Of a stretch of 64,000 nucleotides of DNA, positions 53,129-61,835 are shown one piece after another (the stretch's first letter is position 1; every line of letters starts with the position of its first letter). Origin of the DNA: CAYRIY01 sp964424335. Lineage in GTDB: Bacteria; Bacillota; Limnochordia; DTU080; RSA5. The stretch is from the NCBI GenBank assembly GCA_964424335.1, contig CAYRIY010000005.1, positions 1 through 64,000 of the forward strand, read 5' to 3'. Below the pieces are notes generated by a model. That model was not told the origin of the DNA, searched no databases, and was given only the letters and a program-made list of their open reading frames with translations. A program made the translations under genes and the position numbers.

Positions 53129-55186
53129 TTACAACAACCGGGCGAGTTGTACAGCCTCGACGATGGGCGCAGAGCAGGCAAATCCCCTACAAACGTAGGC
53201 CGTGACTTCCCCGCCTCTTTGGCGCTTTCCTTTCCAGAGATCGTTCGCAGCCGTCAGCGCTTCGTCGGGCTCGATCAAATGAAACACACCGTGCGGCACA
53301 TAGGCGCCGCCCAAAGCGCGCACAAATGGCTCCACCTCGCGCCGCTGGTCCCTACGAGCAACGATGACGACCTCCGTGGCGCCGTTCACCCATCCGTCGT
53401 AAGCCAGCGTCAATGACGCGGTCCCCCAAGGATTTTGATCCATCTGCCTTCGGTACGTTTCGAGCACACGCTCGGCAAGGGTCAAATACCCGCGACCATC
53501 AAACGCAGGGTGCAGCCGCAGGAGCGATTGCACGGCGATCCCGGTTCCCGAGGGGATGCTCTGATCTCTCCAATCTTTGGGGCGATGAATCAACCCGTCA
53601 TGGTCTGCCGGCGTCAGAAAAAAACCCGGGCTCTCTTCGTCCCAAAACAGCTCGAGGGCCACATCCATCCACCGAGCGGCCTCATTTAAGTAGGTGCGGT
53701 CGAATCCGGATTCGTAGATGTCCAAGAGCGCTTGCGTCCAAAAGACGTAATCTTCGAGAAAGCCGGGGATCCCGGCAGGACCGTCCTTAAAGCTGCGAAC
53801 CAGTCGATCGCCGCGAACCATGTTCTCACGGATGAATCGGGCGGCGCGGCAGGCCCGGTCCAAGTACTCCGGCGACCCGAGGACGCGACTTGCGCGTGCA
53901 AAGGCGGAGATCATTAGGGCGTTCCACGCCAGGATCACCTTTTCGTCGCGCCCGGGTCGCACGCGCCGTTCCCGTTGCTCGAGCAGTTTTGCCTTGCCCG
54001 CGGTCAAGCGCTCGAGCACCGTCTGGAGATCCAAGTTTAAAGCCTTGGCGAGCGCTGCTTCATCTTTGGCGACGCGAAGGACGCTCAAGCCGCCTTCGAA
54101 GTTGCCACGGGGCGTGACGCCGAACCGCTCTTTTAAAAGCTCGGCGCCTTCTCCTAGGGCGGCGTCAAACTCTTCGGGCCGCCAAACGAAGTACTTCCCC
54201 TCGACACCTTCGGAGTCGGCGTCTTGCGAGCTAAAAAAGCCCCCGTCGGGATGGGACATCTCCCGCTCGACATAGCTCAAAGTCTCACGCACGACGTGGG
54301 CGTATCGATCTTCCTTCGTCAACTGGCATCCTTGCAAATACACCATGGAGAGTTGGGCGTTGTCGTAGAGCATCTTTTCAAAGTGAGGCACGGTCCAGGC
54401 GGCATCGGTCGCATAACGGTGAAAACCGCCGCCCAGTTGATCGTAGATCCCGCCGCCGGCCATCTTATCGAGCGTGAGCAAGGTGAGCCTGCGGCACTTG
54501 GACGCGCCCGGATTGCGCGCAGCATACCTCAAGAGGAGCTCGAGCGCCGTAGGGTTTGGGAATTTTGGCTGAGTGCCAAAGCCGCCGTGTGATTCGTCCA
54601 TATAGCTGACGAGCCAATCGACCGACTTGTCGATGAGCGGTTGGCCTTGCTCCGAGGGGATCGGCGACCGCTGGTCACGGCTGCGCCGGTCAATCTGTAC
54701 GAGCGCGGCCGTCATTTGTTTGGCCGCTCGCTCGATGCGGTCGCGATCCTCGTTGTACGATTGGACGACGGACTGCAGCACTTTGATAAACCCGGGTCGG
54801 CCGTATCGATCGTGCGGCGGAAAGTAGGCGCCGGCGTAAAAGGGTCTTTGATCGGGGGTCAAAAAGACGGTGAGCGGCCAGCCCCCCTGTCCGGTCAGGA
54901 GCTGCGCCGCGGTTTGGTAAATGTGGTCGATGTCGGGACGCTCCTCCCGATCGACCTTGATGTTGACGAAATGCTCGTTCATGATCGCAGCGATTTCATC
55001 GTCCTCAAACGACTCTCGCTCCATCACGTGACACCAGTGACAGGCCGAGTAGCCGACACTGAGCAGAATCGGCTTCTTCTCTGCCCTTGCCTTGCCCAGC
55101 GCAAGTTCGCCCCAAGGGTACCAATCGACAGGGTTGCCCGCGTGTTGCAAAAGATATGGGCTTTTCTCATGAATCAACCGGTTCAC
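53129..55186 (-). CDS. Thioredoxin-domain protein of the YyaL/SPATA20 (DUF255) family
   Basis: 685 residues from GTG 55186, which has GGGAGG upstream and gives the family's usual start MNRLIHEKSPYLLQHAGNPV. An N-terminal thioredoxin-like domain carries the CxxC motif in YSACHWCHVM and FVNIKVDREERPDID; the rest is an alpha/alpha toroid like glycan epimerases (six-hairpin fold). Function of the family is not established; a role in redox or glycan metabolism is suggested. Its divergent neighbour is a small membrane protein gene. Confidence 0.9.
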   Translation of the reverse strand: MNRLIHEKSPYLLQHAGNPVDWYPWGELALGKARAEKKPILLSVGYSACHWCHVMERESFEDDEIAAIMNEHFVNIKVDREERPDIDHIYQTAAQLLTGQGGWPLTVFLTPDQRPFYAGAYFPPHDRYGRPGFIKVLQSVVQSYNEDRDRIERAAKQMTAALVQIDRRSRDQRSPIPSEQGQPLIDKSVDWLVSYMDESHGGFGTQPKFPNPTALELLLRYAARNPGASKCRRLTLLTLDKMAGGGIYDQLGGGFHRYATDAAWTVPHFEKMLYDNAQLSMVYLQGCQLTKEDRYAHVVRETLSYVEREMSHPDGGFFSSQDADSEGVEGKYFVWRPEEFDAALGEGAELLKERFGVTPRGNFEGGLSVLRVAKDEAALAKALNLDLQTVLERLTAGKAKLLEQRERRVRPGRDEKVILAWNALMISAFARASRVLGSPEYLDRACRAARFIRENMVRGDRLVRSFKDGPAGIPGFLEDYVFWTQALLDIYESGFDRTYLNEAARWMDVALELFWDEESPGFFLTPADHDGLIHRPKDWRDQSIPSGTGIAVQSLLRLHPAFDGRGYLTLAERVLETYRRQMDQNPWGTASLTLAYDGWVNGATEVVIVARRDQRREVEPFVRALGGAYVPHGVFHLIEPDEALTAANDLWKGKRQRGGEVTAYVCRGFACSAPIVEAVQLARLL

Positions 55187-55363
55187 ATGGCCGTCCTCCC
55201 AAACCTGACCCACCATTGATTCCAAAACCCGAAACACGCACCCCTGGGATACGAAATAGGTCCGGGCTGACGAACGATTCACCCCTATGGTACCATATAA
55301 CCACGCCGCCAAACGCTCGGCGGCGCGCCTTGTCACGCCGAAAATGAATCGAGTGTATGGACC

Positions 55364-55522
55364 GTGTTCGACCGCGACATGCAGATCTTCATCATTCTCC
55401 TCGTCTGTCTCCTGCTCATCAACATCCTTCCTCTGCCTCCAACCGTTCGCACTCTCCTTTTCCTCGTTTTGATCGTCTTGCAAGCGCTTTTCATCTACAA
55501 CGGGCTGAGAAGAAAAAAATAG
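55364..55522 (+). CDS. Small two-helix membrane protein
   Basis: 52 residues, too short for routine calling. From GTG 55364 (or ATG 55379) the sequence has two hydrophobic helices (about 7-24 and 29-46) around a Pro-rich turn LPLPP, and a basic tail RRKK, giving a hairpin with a positively charged cytoplasmic end. The ribosome site is weak. It lies about 100 bases before glnR on the same strand. Function unknown. Confidence 0.55.
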   Translation: MFDRDMQIFIILLVCLLLINILPLPPTVRTLLFLVLIVLQALFIYNGLRRKK

Positions 55523-55539
55523 CAATTACGTAAAATCGA

Positions 55540-55593
55540 TGTCATGTTTCTTGACTCACTCCTATTGTCGTGTCATGGATGCGCACATATAAT
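55540..55593 (+). promoter_or_regulatory. glnRA promoter with GlnR-like boxes
   Basis: TTGTCG (55565-55570), exactly 17 bases, TATAAT (55588-55593). The 17-base spacer itself (55571-55587) is TGTCA-N7-GCACA, one mismatch from the GlnR/TnrA consensus TGTNA-N7-TNACA; a second such site TGTCA-N7-TGACT is at 55540-55556, also one mismatch away. This suggests autorepression by GlnR when nitrogen is plentiful. Confidence 0.62.
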
Positions 55594-55623
55594 TGACACA
55601 CAATCCAACAGGAGGTGATCGGC

Positions 55624-55893
55624 ATGGCCACAAACGGTCAGCCCCACGCTAGCGTCTACACGATTGGTGTCGTAGAGCGAATGACCGGGCTGTCGGCGCG
55701 CCAGATCCGTTACTACGAGGCCAAAGGGCTGATCACTCCTAAGCGGTCAAGCGGCAATCAGCGGCTCTACTCCAGGGCGCAGATCGAGACGTTAAAGGAA
55801 GTCCGAGCGCTGCGGGAAGAGCAGTTGCCCCTTGAGGCCATCGCCACATTGCTTTCCATAGAAGGACGGGAGGACGAGGTCAATGACAAATGA
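55624..55893 (+). CDS. glnR: MerR-family nitrogen regulator GlnR (short form)
   Basis: 89 residues. The MerR DNA-binding helix-turn-helix and wing are clear (YTIGVVERMTGLSARQIRYYEAKGLI, read in part, then RLYSRAQIETLKEV). It ends shortly after the dimerisation helix and lacks most of the C-terminal tail that in Bacillus GlnR (about 135 residues) receives the glutamine-synthetase signal. A near-perfect AGGAGGTGATC precedes the ATG. The 3' end overlaps glnA by 11 bases, so the two are made together. Confidence 0.88.
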   Translation: MATNGQPHASVYTIGVVERMTGLSARQIRYYEAKGLITPKRSSGNQRLYSRAQIETLKEVRALREEQLPLEAIATLLSIEGREDEVNDK

Positions 55894-57205
55894 AGACATC
55901 ATTCGCAAGGCCGACGCTGCAGGGGTGAAGTTTATCCGGCTTCAGTTCACCGACATTCTCGGGGTGGTAAAAAACGTCGCCATTCCCCGTAGTCAACTCG
56001 AAAAAGCGCTCGAAGACGGCATGATGTTCGACGGCTCGTCTATTCAAGGATTTACGCGTATCGAGGAGTCGGATATGCACCTGCGCCCCGACCTCGACAC
56101 CTTCACCCTTTATCCGTGGCGAACGACCGAGCCCGTCGCCCGAATGATCTGCGATGTCGAAAAGATCGACGGCTCACCCTTTGAGGGCGACCCGCGCTAC
56201 GTGCTAAAGCGAACCCTTGAGCGCGCAAAAGCTCACTCTTACGAGATCAACTTGGGGCCCGAGTGCGAATTCTTCCTCTTTAAGGTGGACCCCAACACTG
56301 GTTCTCCGATCCTCGAGACCCACGACAAGGCCGGCTACTTTGACCTGGGACCCGTCGACAAGGGCGAGGACGCCCGCCGGGATATCGTCTTGGTGCTCGA
56401 GCAATTGGGATATGAGGTAGAGGCCTCTCACCACGAGGTAGCCGCCGGGCAGCACGAGATCGACTTCAAGTACGGAGACGCCCTCGCGCAAGCTGACAGA
56501 GTAGCGACATTTAGGCTGGTGACTCGGGCCATTGCAGCAAAGCACGGCCTGCATGCGACCTTCATGCCAAAGCCGATTTTTGGCATCAACGGCTCCGGCA
56601 TGCACACGCACATCAGTCTTTTCAAGGACGGCAAGAACGCATTCTACGATCCAAACGGCAAACATCAGCTCAGCGCGACCGCCCGCTATTTCATCGGTGG
56701 CCTGCTCAAGCATGCAAAGGCGATCACGGCGCTCGCAAATCCGCTGGTCAACTCGTACAAGCGCCTAGTTCCCGGCTATGAGGCCCCGGTTTACATCGCC
56801 TGGTCCGCGCACAACCGCAGCTCGCTCGTCAGGGTGCCGGCGAGCCGAGAGCAAGGCACGCGGATCGAGCTTCGCTCTCCGGACCCGTCGTGCAACCCGT
56901 ACCTCGCCTTTGCGGCCATGATCGCAGCGGGCATCGACGGCCTGGAAAACAAGATCGACCCGGGTGACTCCGTCACGTTCAATATCTACCACCTAACGGA
57001 CGAAGAGCGCCGCGCCAAGGGGATCGACAACCTCCCCGCCAGCTTGTACGAGGCGCTGGAGGCCCTGCAGGCGGACGAAGTGATCTGCAACGCGCTTGGC
57101 CCTCACGTGCTGCGGCACTTCATCGACGCCAAGCTGATCGAGTGGGACCTTTACCGCACCCAAGTCCACCCTTGGGAAGTCGAGCAATACATCGGCGTGT
57201 ATTAA
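55883..57205 (+). CDS. glnA: Glutamine synthetase type I (GSI-alpha)
   Basis: 440 residues; joins ammonia to glutamate using ATP. Visible motifs are FTDILGVVKNVAIP, the beta-grasp MMFDGSSIQGF, GPECEFFLF, VEASHHEVAAGQHEID, the ATP loop KPIFGINGSGMHTH, NRSSLVRVPA and the active-site RSPDPSCNPYLAFA. The lack of the adenylylation loop and the length fit the alpha type, which is controlled by feedback and GlnR rather than adenylylation. It overlaps glnR and is followed by a strong terminator. Confidence 0.97.
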   Translation: MTNEDIIRKADAAGVKFIRLQFTDILGVVKNVAIPRSQLEKALEDGMMFDGSSIQGFTRIEESDMHLRPDLDTFTLYPWRTTEPVARMICDVEKIDGSPFEGDPRYVLKRTLERAKAHSYEINLGPECEFFLFKVDPNTGSPILETHDKAGYFDLGPVDKGEDARRDIVLVLEQLGYEVEASHHEVAAGQHEIDFKYGDALAQADRVATFRLVTRAIAAKHGLHATFMPKPIFGINGSGMHTHISLFKDGKNAFYDPNGKHQLSATARYFIGGLLKHAKAITALANPLVNSYKRLVPGYEAPVYIAWSAHNRSSLVRVPASREQGTRIELRSPDPSCNPYLAFAAMIAAGIDGLENKIDPGDSVTFNIYHLTDEERRAKGIDNLPASLYEALEALQADEVICNALGPHVLRHFIDAKLIEWDLYRTQVHPWEVEQYIGVY

Positions 57206-57245
57206 TCAATGCAACCAAACACGATCCGGCGATAGCGATCGATCC

Positions 57246-57290
57246 GAAATTGGGCCCGGGCTTTTCGAGATCCGGGCCCAATTTCTTTCT
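57246..57290. terminator. Bidirectional terminator after glnA
   Basis: A 14-bp perfect stem (57246-57259 with 57272-57285) and 12-base loop is followed by TTTCT. It separates the convergent glnA and VanW-domain genes. Confidence 0.88.
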
Positions 57291-57299
57291 GATGAAACG

Positions 57300-58691
57300 C
57301 TAGTACTGGAGCTCCCCGAAATTCTGGACCGACCAAAACCGGTCGGGACCAACGCGGACTCGCCGCAACTTTGGCGGGTAATAATTGCGCGACACGATTT
57401 CCGGTGGAGCCACAAATCCACTCTCTTTGTCCCGAATCACCTTTGAGACGATAATCCACCGGCCGTTCGCCCCCTCGAGGTCGACTTTCGTCTCGCCGAC
57501 ACCGAGCAAGGGGTCGAGCTCGATAACTTCTCGATAGGGCACCTCGATTTGCTCCGACGTGAGTTCCACGTCATATGGGAGCGGCTTGCTCGACCAAAGC
57601 GTGACGCGCAGGCGTCCGCTGCCAACCTCCGTTCGGATTACGATCGGCTCGTCCAGGGTATTTTGGAAACGAAAATCCATGACGCCGTACTGGAGGGTGG
57701 CGTCTCGGCCCGGGGGAACGTATCCGAGCGGGACCGAGTGTCGATACCGCTCGACGACTTTCAAGTTTGCGTAGAGGACCGCGTTGAACAGGGTCGACGA
57801 TACCTGACAGATCCCTCCGCCGACGCCTTCCACAAACTCCTCCCCAACGATCTCAGGGGCCGGGTGAAACCCACGCTCGATCAGGCGCGGCCCGACCGTC
57901 TCATTGAATGAAAAGATCTCTTGGGGCATTAGCACGATGCCGTCGATCAGCGACGCGGCGAGACGCACGTTTGCGGCGCGGCCCTCGAGGCTTTCGTCGT
58001 AGTACGTCGTAAAACCCGTGAGCAGCGCGCTCCCAAACCCGTCGACCTCCTTGACGAGAGCCTCCAAATCGTCCAACCGCACCGGCGCCGCAATCGACTT
58101 TACCGGGAGCGCGATCTTTGTCTCACCCGCCTCCCAGCGCTCGAGCCAGCGAAGTATCGCTTCCTGCGCTTCGGGCACATCGAGCATTCGCCCGTCTCGA
58201 TCCGAAAGCAACTCTCCCCCGTTCATCGACATCTTGGCGTTGGCAGGCGGACGGTAGACCTTCGCGGCAAACTCGATCAGGCGATCCTCTAAGGCCTCAT
58301 GATCAATCCTCCAGACGAGGCCTCCCAAAACCACCTCTCCGGGGTCGAGTTCGTCCTCACTCCAACCTTTTAGCATGCGATCGACACTGCGATCAAAGAT
58401 CGGAGCGATCCCGAGGGCGCTCATGGAGGGCAATGCGAGTTCCGCGTCACCCGCGACCAGCGTGACCTCGCCGTCAATCACTGGCGAGAGCGCGGCCCGC
58501 ACCGCGGACGCCGCCTGCTCTACGCTCAGGTTCGAGATGTCGACGGAGCCGATCAAAATGCGCTCTTGATGCATATTGGTCTCGGGAACGGAGCGATCTT
58601 CGCCGACTACCGCGAAGGCGCCAATTAGACCGAGCAACAGCGAGAGTCCCACCGCCGGCCATAATAATCTAGATCCACGACGCTTAGGCAT
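57300..58691 (-). CDS. VanW-family exported protein
   Basis: About 463 residues. An N-terminal membrane anchor (LLWPAVGLSLLLGLIGAFAVV, read in part) is followed by a PG_binding_4-like domain and the VanW domain (FSFNETVGPRLIERGFHPAPEI, read in part, then GVGGGICQVSSTLFNAVLYA and VPPGRDATLQYG). VanW proteins are linked to glycopeptide-resistance clusters and to cell-wall surfaces in Gram-positive bacteria, but their activity is unknown. The C-terminal G5 domain often seen in relatives is not recognised here. The ATG at 58691 is chosen by the start of the basic membrane anchor; the ribosome site is weak. Confidence 0.87.
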   Translation of the reverse strand: MPKRRGSRLLWPAVGLSLLLGLIGAFAVVGEDRSVPETNMHQERILIGSVDISNLSVEQAASAVRAALSPVIDGEVTLVAGDAELALPSMSALGIAPIFDRSVDRMLKGWSEDELDPGEVVLGGLVWRIDHEALEDRLIEFAAKVYRPPANAKMSMNGGELLSDRDGRMLDVPEAQEAILRWLERWEAGETKIALPVKSIAAPVRLDDLEALVKEVDGFGSALLTGFTTYYDESLEGRAANVRLAASLIDGIVLMPQEIFSFNETVGPRLIERGFHPAPEIVGEEFVEGVGGGICQVSSTLFNAVLYANLKVVERYRHSVPLGYVPPGRDATLQYGVMDFRFQNTLDEPIVIRTEVGSGRLRVTLWSSKPLPYDVELTSEQIEVPYREVIELDPLLGVGETKVDLEGANGRWIIVSKVIRDKESGFVAPPEIVSRNYYPPKLRRVRVGPDRFWSVQNFGELQY

Positions 58692-58934
58692 GTGTCTCGA
58701 TGCACCGCTTCCCGACCAAAATCCGAAGTTGGCGTCTAATACATATCGTAGCACTGCAGCGCCGTTCCTCGTCGTGGTGGTAACAGGCGCAGCCGCCAAG
58801 GCCTCCCATAGACAGGGCATAAGAGGGATCTTTGCGGACCAGCGTGAACTAGTGAGTGCTCTCTTTTCCAATACCTAGCGGCGAGCACGGCTTTTTTGGC
58901 AGCCGATCTAATTCTCCCAGAGGTGATCAATCAC

Positions 58935-59315
58935 ATGTACAAGCTCTTGCACACCCGTATTCGCGTGAGCGATTTGGAGCGGACCATCAAGTTTTACTGC
59001 GACAACCTCGGATTTCAGCTCACCCGCAGAACGGATCGTTCGCCTGCGGGCAACCAACTCGCGTTTCTCGAACTGCCTGGAAACGACCACGTCATCGAGC
59101 TGGCCTACTCCCCCGATTACGACCTCAAGGTGCCGGAGGACCTGATGCACTTCGCGATCGGAGTGCCGGACCTTACGGCATTTTGCGCCGAACTCGAGGC
59201 AAAGGGGATCGAAATCTGGCCCGACAACTGGCGGGAAGCATTCCAGCAAGGAAGTAAGATGGCGTTTATTGACGATCCCGACGGATACGAAATCGAACTG
59301 CTCGAACGAAAGTAA
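58935..59315 (+). CDS. VOC-family glyoxalase-like protein
   Basis: 126 residues, two beta-alpha-beta-beta-beta modules. LLHTRIRVSDLERTIKFY with the first metal His, LAFLELPGNDHVIELAY with a Glu, MHFAIGVPDL with the second His, and the C-terminal IDDPDGYEIELLER with the last Glu match glyoxalase I. It may convert hemithioacetals, for example methylglyoxal adducts of a thiol. AGAGGTGATC precedes the ATG. A GC-rich short inverted repeat (59336-59355) lies between it and the lipid kinase gene. Confidence 0.88.
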   Translation: MYKLLHTRIRVSDLERTIKFYCDNLGFQLTRRTDRSPAGNQLAFLELPGNDHVIELAYSPDYDLKVPEDLMHFAIGVPDLTAFCAELEAKGIEIWPDNWREAFQQGSKMAFIDDPDGYEIELLERK

Positions 59316-59417
59316 TCGGCCTTTCTCAAAAGGGTTTGAGGCGGGGCCGCCTCAAGCCGGGCCGTCGCGGCATGCCCGCTCCGAACTGGGGAATGCTACT
59401 TCCCAAGGACGGGAGCG

Positions 59418-60365
59418 ATGCAAATGATGAACGGCCCATTCTACTTCATCATCAATCCCAGGGCCGGAGGCGGAAAGGCACACCGCCTTTGGCCCTTATT
59501 TGAAAATAGACTCAAGGCCGCCCGCGCCGAGTTTCGCTGGCGGGTGACCAACTCCCCAAGCGATGTTCCCAGGGTGTGCGCCAAGATCGATGACGACTGG
59601 ATTCCGGTGGCCGTCGGCGGCGACGGCACGCTCCAGGCGCTCGTCGAAGGGCTTGCGCCCGGCAGGACGATCGGGCTGTTGCCCACCGGGACGACCAACG
59701 ACTTCGCAAGGAGCGTCGGCATCTCCCGATCGCCGGCAAAGGCGCTCTACCAACTGCTAAACGGCCGGGCGCGCCCGATCGATCTTCCCACGGCAAACGG
59801 CCGACCCTTTCTCGGCGTCGCGGGAATCACCTTCGGCAGCCTGCCCACCGTATTTGGCCTGCCGACGGCCGATCGGTACCGATCGGCACTCTCTGCTCTG
59901 ATTGCGATGATCCGGTCCTCTGCCGGGCCACGAGAGGTTTCCATCACGGTCGACGGCCGCACCCAGAGCGGAAAGACCTTGATGATCGCAATCGGAAATT
60001 GCCGCTTTTTTGGAGGACTCGACGTTTGCCCCCTGGCGCACCCTGACGACGGCCTGCTCGACTTGTGCGTCACCGAAGAGTTGACTGCCGCCGAAACCAT
60101 CGTCACGTTGGGGCGGCTGCGCCAAGGGACCCATGTCCGTCTGCCCAAGGTTCACTACACCAAAGCGCACACGATCGCGATCGACGGCCTGCCGACGACC
60201 AAAATGATCGCCGACGGCCACGCGTTAACCACCCTGCCGGTGGCAATCGGTCTTCAACAACAGGCCTTGAACGTCGTCGTGCCGCAGGAGGCGTGGAATC
60301 CCAGCAAGGTGACTTCGATCCTCCGAAGGCGCACGGGGCCTCTTGACAGCGGAGTCCAGGGTTGA
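59418..60365 (+). CDS. Diacylglycerol/lipid kinase family protein (DagK/YegS-like)
   Basis: 315 residues with the NAD-kinase-like fold: FYFIINPRAGGGKA at the N-terminus, the nucleotide motif VAVGGDGTLQALV and LLPTGTTNDFARS. Relatives phosphorylate diacylglycerol or other lipids at the membrane in phospholipid or lipoteichoic-acid turnover. GGACGGGAG precedes the ATG. The promoter of the next gene lies inside its last codons. Confidence 0.87.
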   Translation: MQMMNGPFYFIINPRAGGGKAHRLWPLFENRLKAARAEFRWRVTNSPSDVPRVCAKIDDDWIPVAVGGDGTLQALVEGLAPGRTIGLLPTGTTNDFARSVGISRSPAKALYQLLNGRARPIDLPTANGRPFLGVAGITFGSLPTVFGLPTADRYRSALSALIAMIRSSAGPREVSITVDGRTQSGKTLMIAIGNCRFFGGLDVCPLAHPDDGLLDLCVTEELTAAETIVTLGRLRQGTHVRLPKVHYTKAHTIAIDGLPTTKMIADGHALTTLPVAIGLQQQALNVVVPQEAWNPSKVTSILRRRTGPLDSGVQG

Positions 60366-60390
60366 TACTCTTTAATCGATGACTATCGAT
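60343..60390 (+). promoter_or_regulatory. Promoter and operator of the arsR-trxA operon
   Basis: TTGACA (60343-60348), 17 bases, TACTCT (60366-60371). Directly downstream is a palindromic site ATCGAT-GACT-ATCGAT (60375-60390), a likely operator for the ArsR-type regulator; it would cover the transcription start. Confidence 0.68.
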
Positions 60391-60404
60391 AAAAGGAGAC
60401 GCCG

Positions 60405-60716
60405 ATGAGTCAAATCGCTGATGGGAATATGAGGGCGGTATCGAGCCATGTGGACGAAGATCTATCGGATGCGTACCGCGCCCTTGGCAGTCCCACCCGC
60501 GTCAAGATCTTGAGGGTTCTTTGTGAGCACGAGCGGTACTGCGGCGACCTGGTCAAGCTCTTTGACTTGTCCCAGTCCACCATCTCACATCACCTCAAAG
60601 CCCTGCGTGAGGCGGGGCTCGTCGATGCGGAAGAGCGCGGCGTCTCGACGTGTTATCGGGTCAATCGCAGCCGGCTCACGGCTTTGCGCGATCACTTGGC
60701 CGAGCTGGCCGATTAA
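60405..60716 (+). CDS. ArsR/SmtB-family transcriptional regulator
   Basis: 103 residues with the winged helix typical of ArsR proteins: YRALGSPTRVKILRVLCEHE, the recognition helix LSQSTISHHLKALREAGLV and wing RGVSTCYRVN. A Cys in RYCGDLV and one in TCYRV could sense metal or thiols, but no CxC metal site as in ArsR/CadC is present. AAAAGGAGACG precedes the ATG. It sits just upstream of trxA and probably autoregulates the pair. Confidence 0.9.
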   Translation: MSQIADGNMRAVSSHVDEDLSDAYRALGSPTRVKILRVLCEHERYCGDLVKLFDLSQSTISHHLKALREAGLVDAEERGVSTCYRVNRSRLTALRDHLAELAD

Positions 60717-60732
60717 AGGAGGCTTCTCTTAC

Positions 60733-61050
60733 ATGACAAAGACGGTTACGGATCAGACCTTTGAAAAGGAAGTCCTTCAGTCCGAAGGTGTCTCCCTCGT
60801 CGACTTTTGGGCGCCCTGGTGCGGCCCATGCCGCATGATCGGGCCGATCGTAGACGACCTATCCCAAGAGTACGCGGGGCGGGTCAACGTCCTCAAGATG
60901 AACGTCGATGAGAACCCCGAAACGCCCGGGCGCTTTGGCATCATGGGAATTCCGACGCTCCTCCTCTTTAAAGACGGAGCCTTGGTCGATACGATGGTCG
61001 GCCTCCAGTCAAAGGAGACCTTGGTCCAGCGCATCAACAAGGCCCTCTAA
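60733..61050 (+). CDS. trxA: Thioredoxin
   Basis: 105 residues with the canonical active site WAPWCGPCRM, the cis-proline in GIMGIPTLLLF and NVDENPE before it. It reduces protein disulfides and can feed peroxiredoxin-like partners such as the selenoprotein at 26.7 kb (inference). AAAGGAGG precedes the ATG. The gene is co-transcribed with the ArsR regulator 16 bases upstream, and its stop codon overlaps that of the convergent PHP-phosphatase gene. Confidence 0.95.
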   Translation: MTKTVTDQTFEKEVLQSEGVSLVDFWAPWCGPCRMIGPIVDDLSQEYAGRVNVLKMNVDENPETPGRFGIMGIPTLLLFKDGALVDTMVGLQSKETLVQRINKAL

Positions 61051-61835
61051 CTCGAGCGTCCAAGCAACCGATGGAGCAGCCCGCGCCGCACGGGCGGCGC
61101 GGGTTCCCACACGTGAATGTTCCCGCCTTCGATCAAGCGCCGAGGGTTGTCCTCAAACAAGATCTTCGCGACTGCGTCCCCAACCAGTCGCTCCACTTCA
61201 CGTCGGGCAGCCGACAGCCCCGGCGGGCGCCGTGTCGTCGAGTGCGCGTCGCTTGCGACGAAGTGCGCCATGCGCCGTTCGATGATCGTTCGAGCGGCCT
61301 TCTGCGCCCCAGATCCCGACTCGCCAAGCAGGCTGCGCCCGTTTACTTGCAAGAGCAAGCCGCGCCGAATCCACTCGACGAGTCGTTCGTAATCTTCCAA
61401 CTCGCGCACATTCCGTTCCGGGTGTGCGATGACCGGAACGATCTTCCTCAACTGGCACTCGAAAAACACCTGCTCGGCATAATGAGGAATCTCTCCGGCC
61501 GGAAATTCCACTAAGACGTGGGTCCCCCGATCCGCGCAGGTAAGGAGACTCCCTCTTGCGAGCTCAGCCGGAATGTCGGGGCTAATGTAAACTTCTCCTC
61601 CAGGCAACACTCGGAGCGGGATTTCTTCTCTAGACAGCGCCTCCTGCAAGACGGCAAGGCGCTCCATGGCGGCATCGCGCCGATTTGCCATAGGCCCGTC
61701 AGGCATCATGTGAGGCGTCGCGACCATGGCGACGACGCCGTCGTTCACGGCCATACGAGCCATCTCGAGCGATTCGGACAGATCCTTCGCGCCATCGTCC
61801 AGGCCGTGCAAAATGTGGCTATGAATGTCGATCAC
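61047..61835 (-). CDS. PHP-domain tyrosine-protein phosphatase (CpsB/YwqE family)
   Basis: 262 residues. The opening IDIHSHILHGLDDGA and later ATPHMMPDG, VIAHPERN and ASDAHSTTRR carry the His/Asp metal ligands of the PHP phosphatases that dephosphorylate capsule or exopolysaccharide tyrosine kinases in Bacillota. No kinase or polysaccharide genes are adjacent. The GTG start at 61835 overlaps the stop of the M48 gene (GTGA), so the two are coupled. Confidence 0.88.
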   Translation of the reverse strand: MIDIHSHILHGLDDGAKDLSESLEMARMAVNDGVVAMVATPHMMPDGPMANRRDAAMERLAVLQEALSREEIPLRVLPGGEVYISPDIPAELARGSLLTCADRGTHVLVEFPAGEIPHYAEQVFFECQLRKIVPVIAHPERNVRELEDYERLVEWIRRGLLLQVNGRSLLGESGSGAQKAARTIIERRMAHFVASDAHSTTRRPPGLSAARREVERLVGDAVAKILFEDNPRRLIEGGNIHVWEPAPPVRRGLLHRLLGRSS

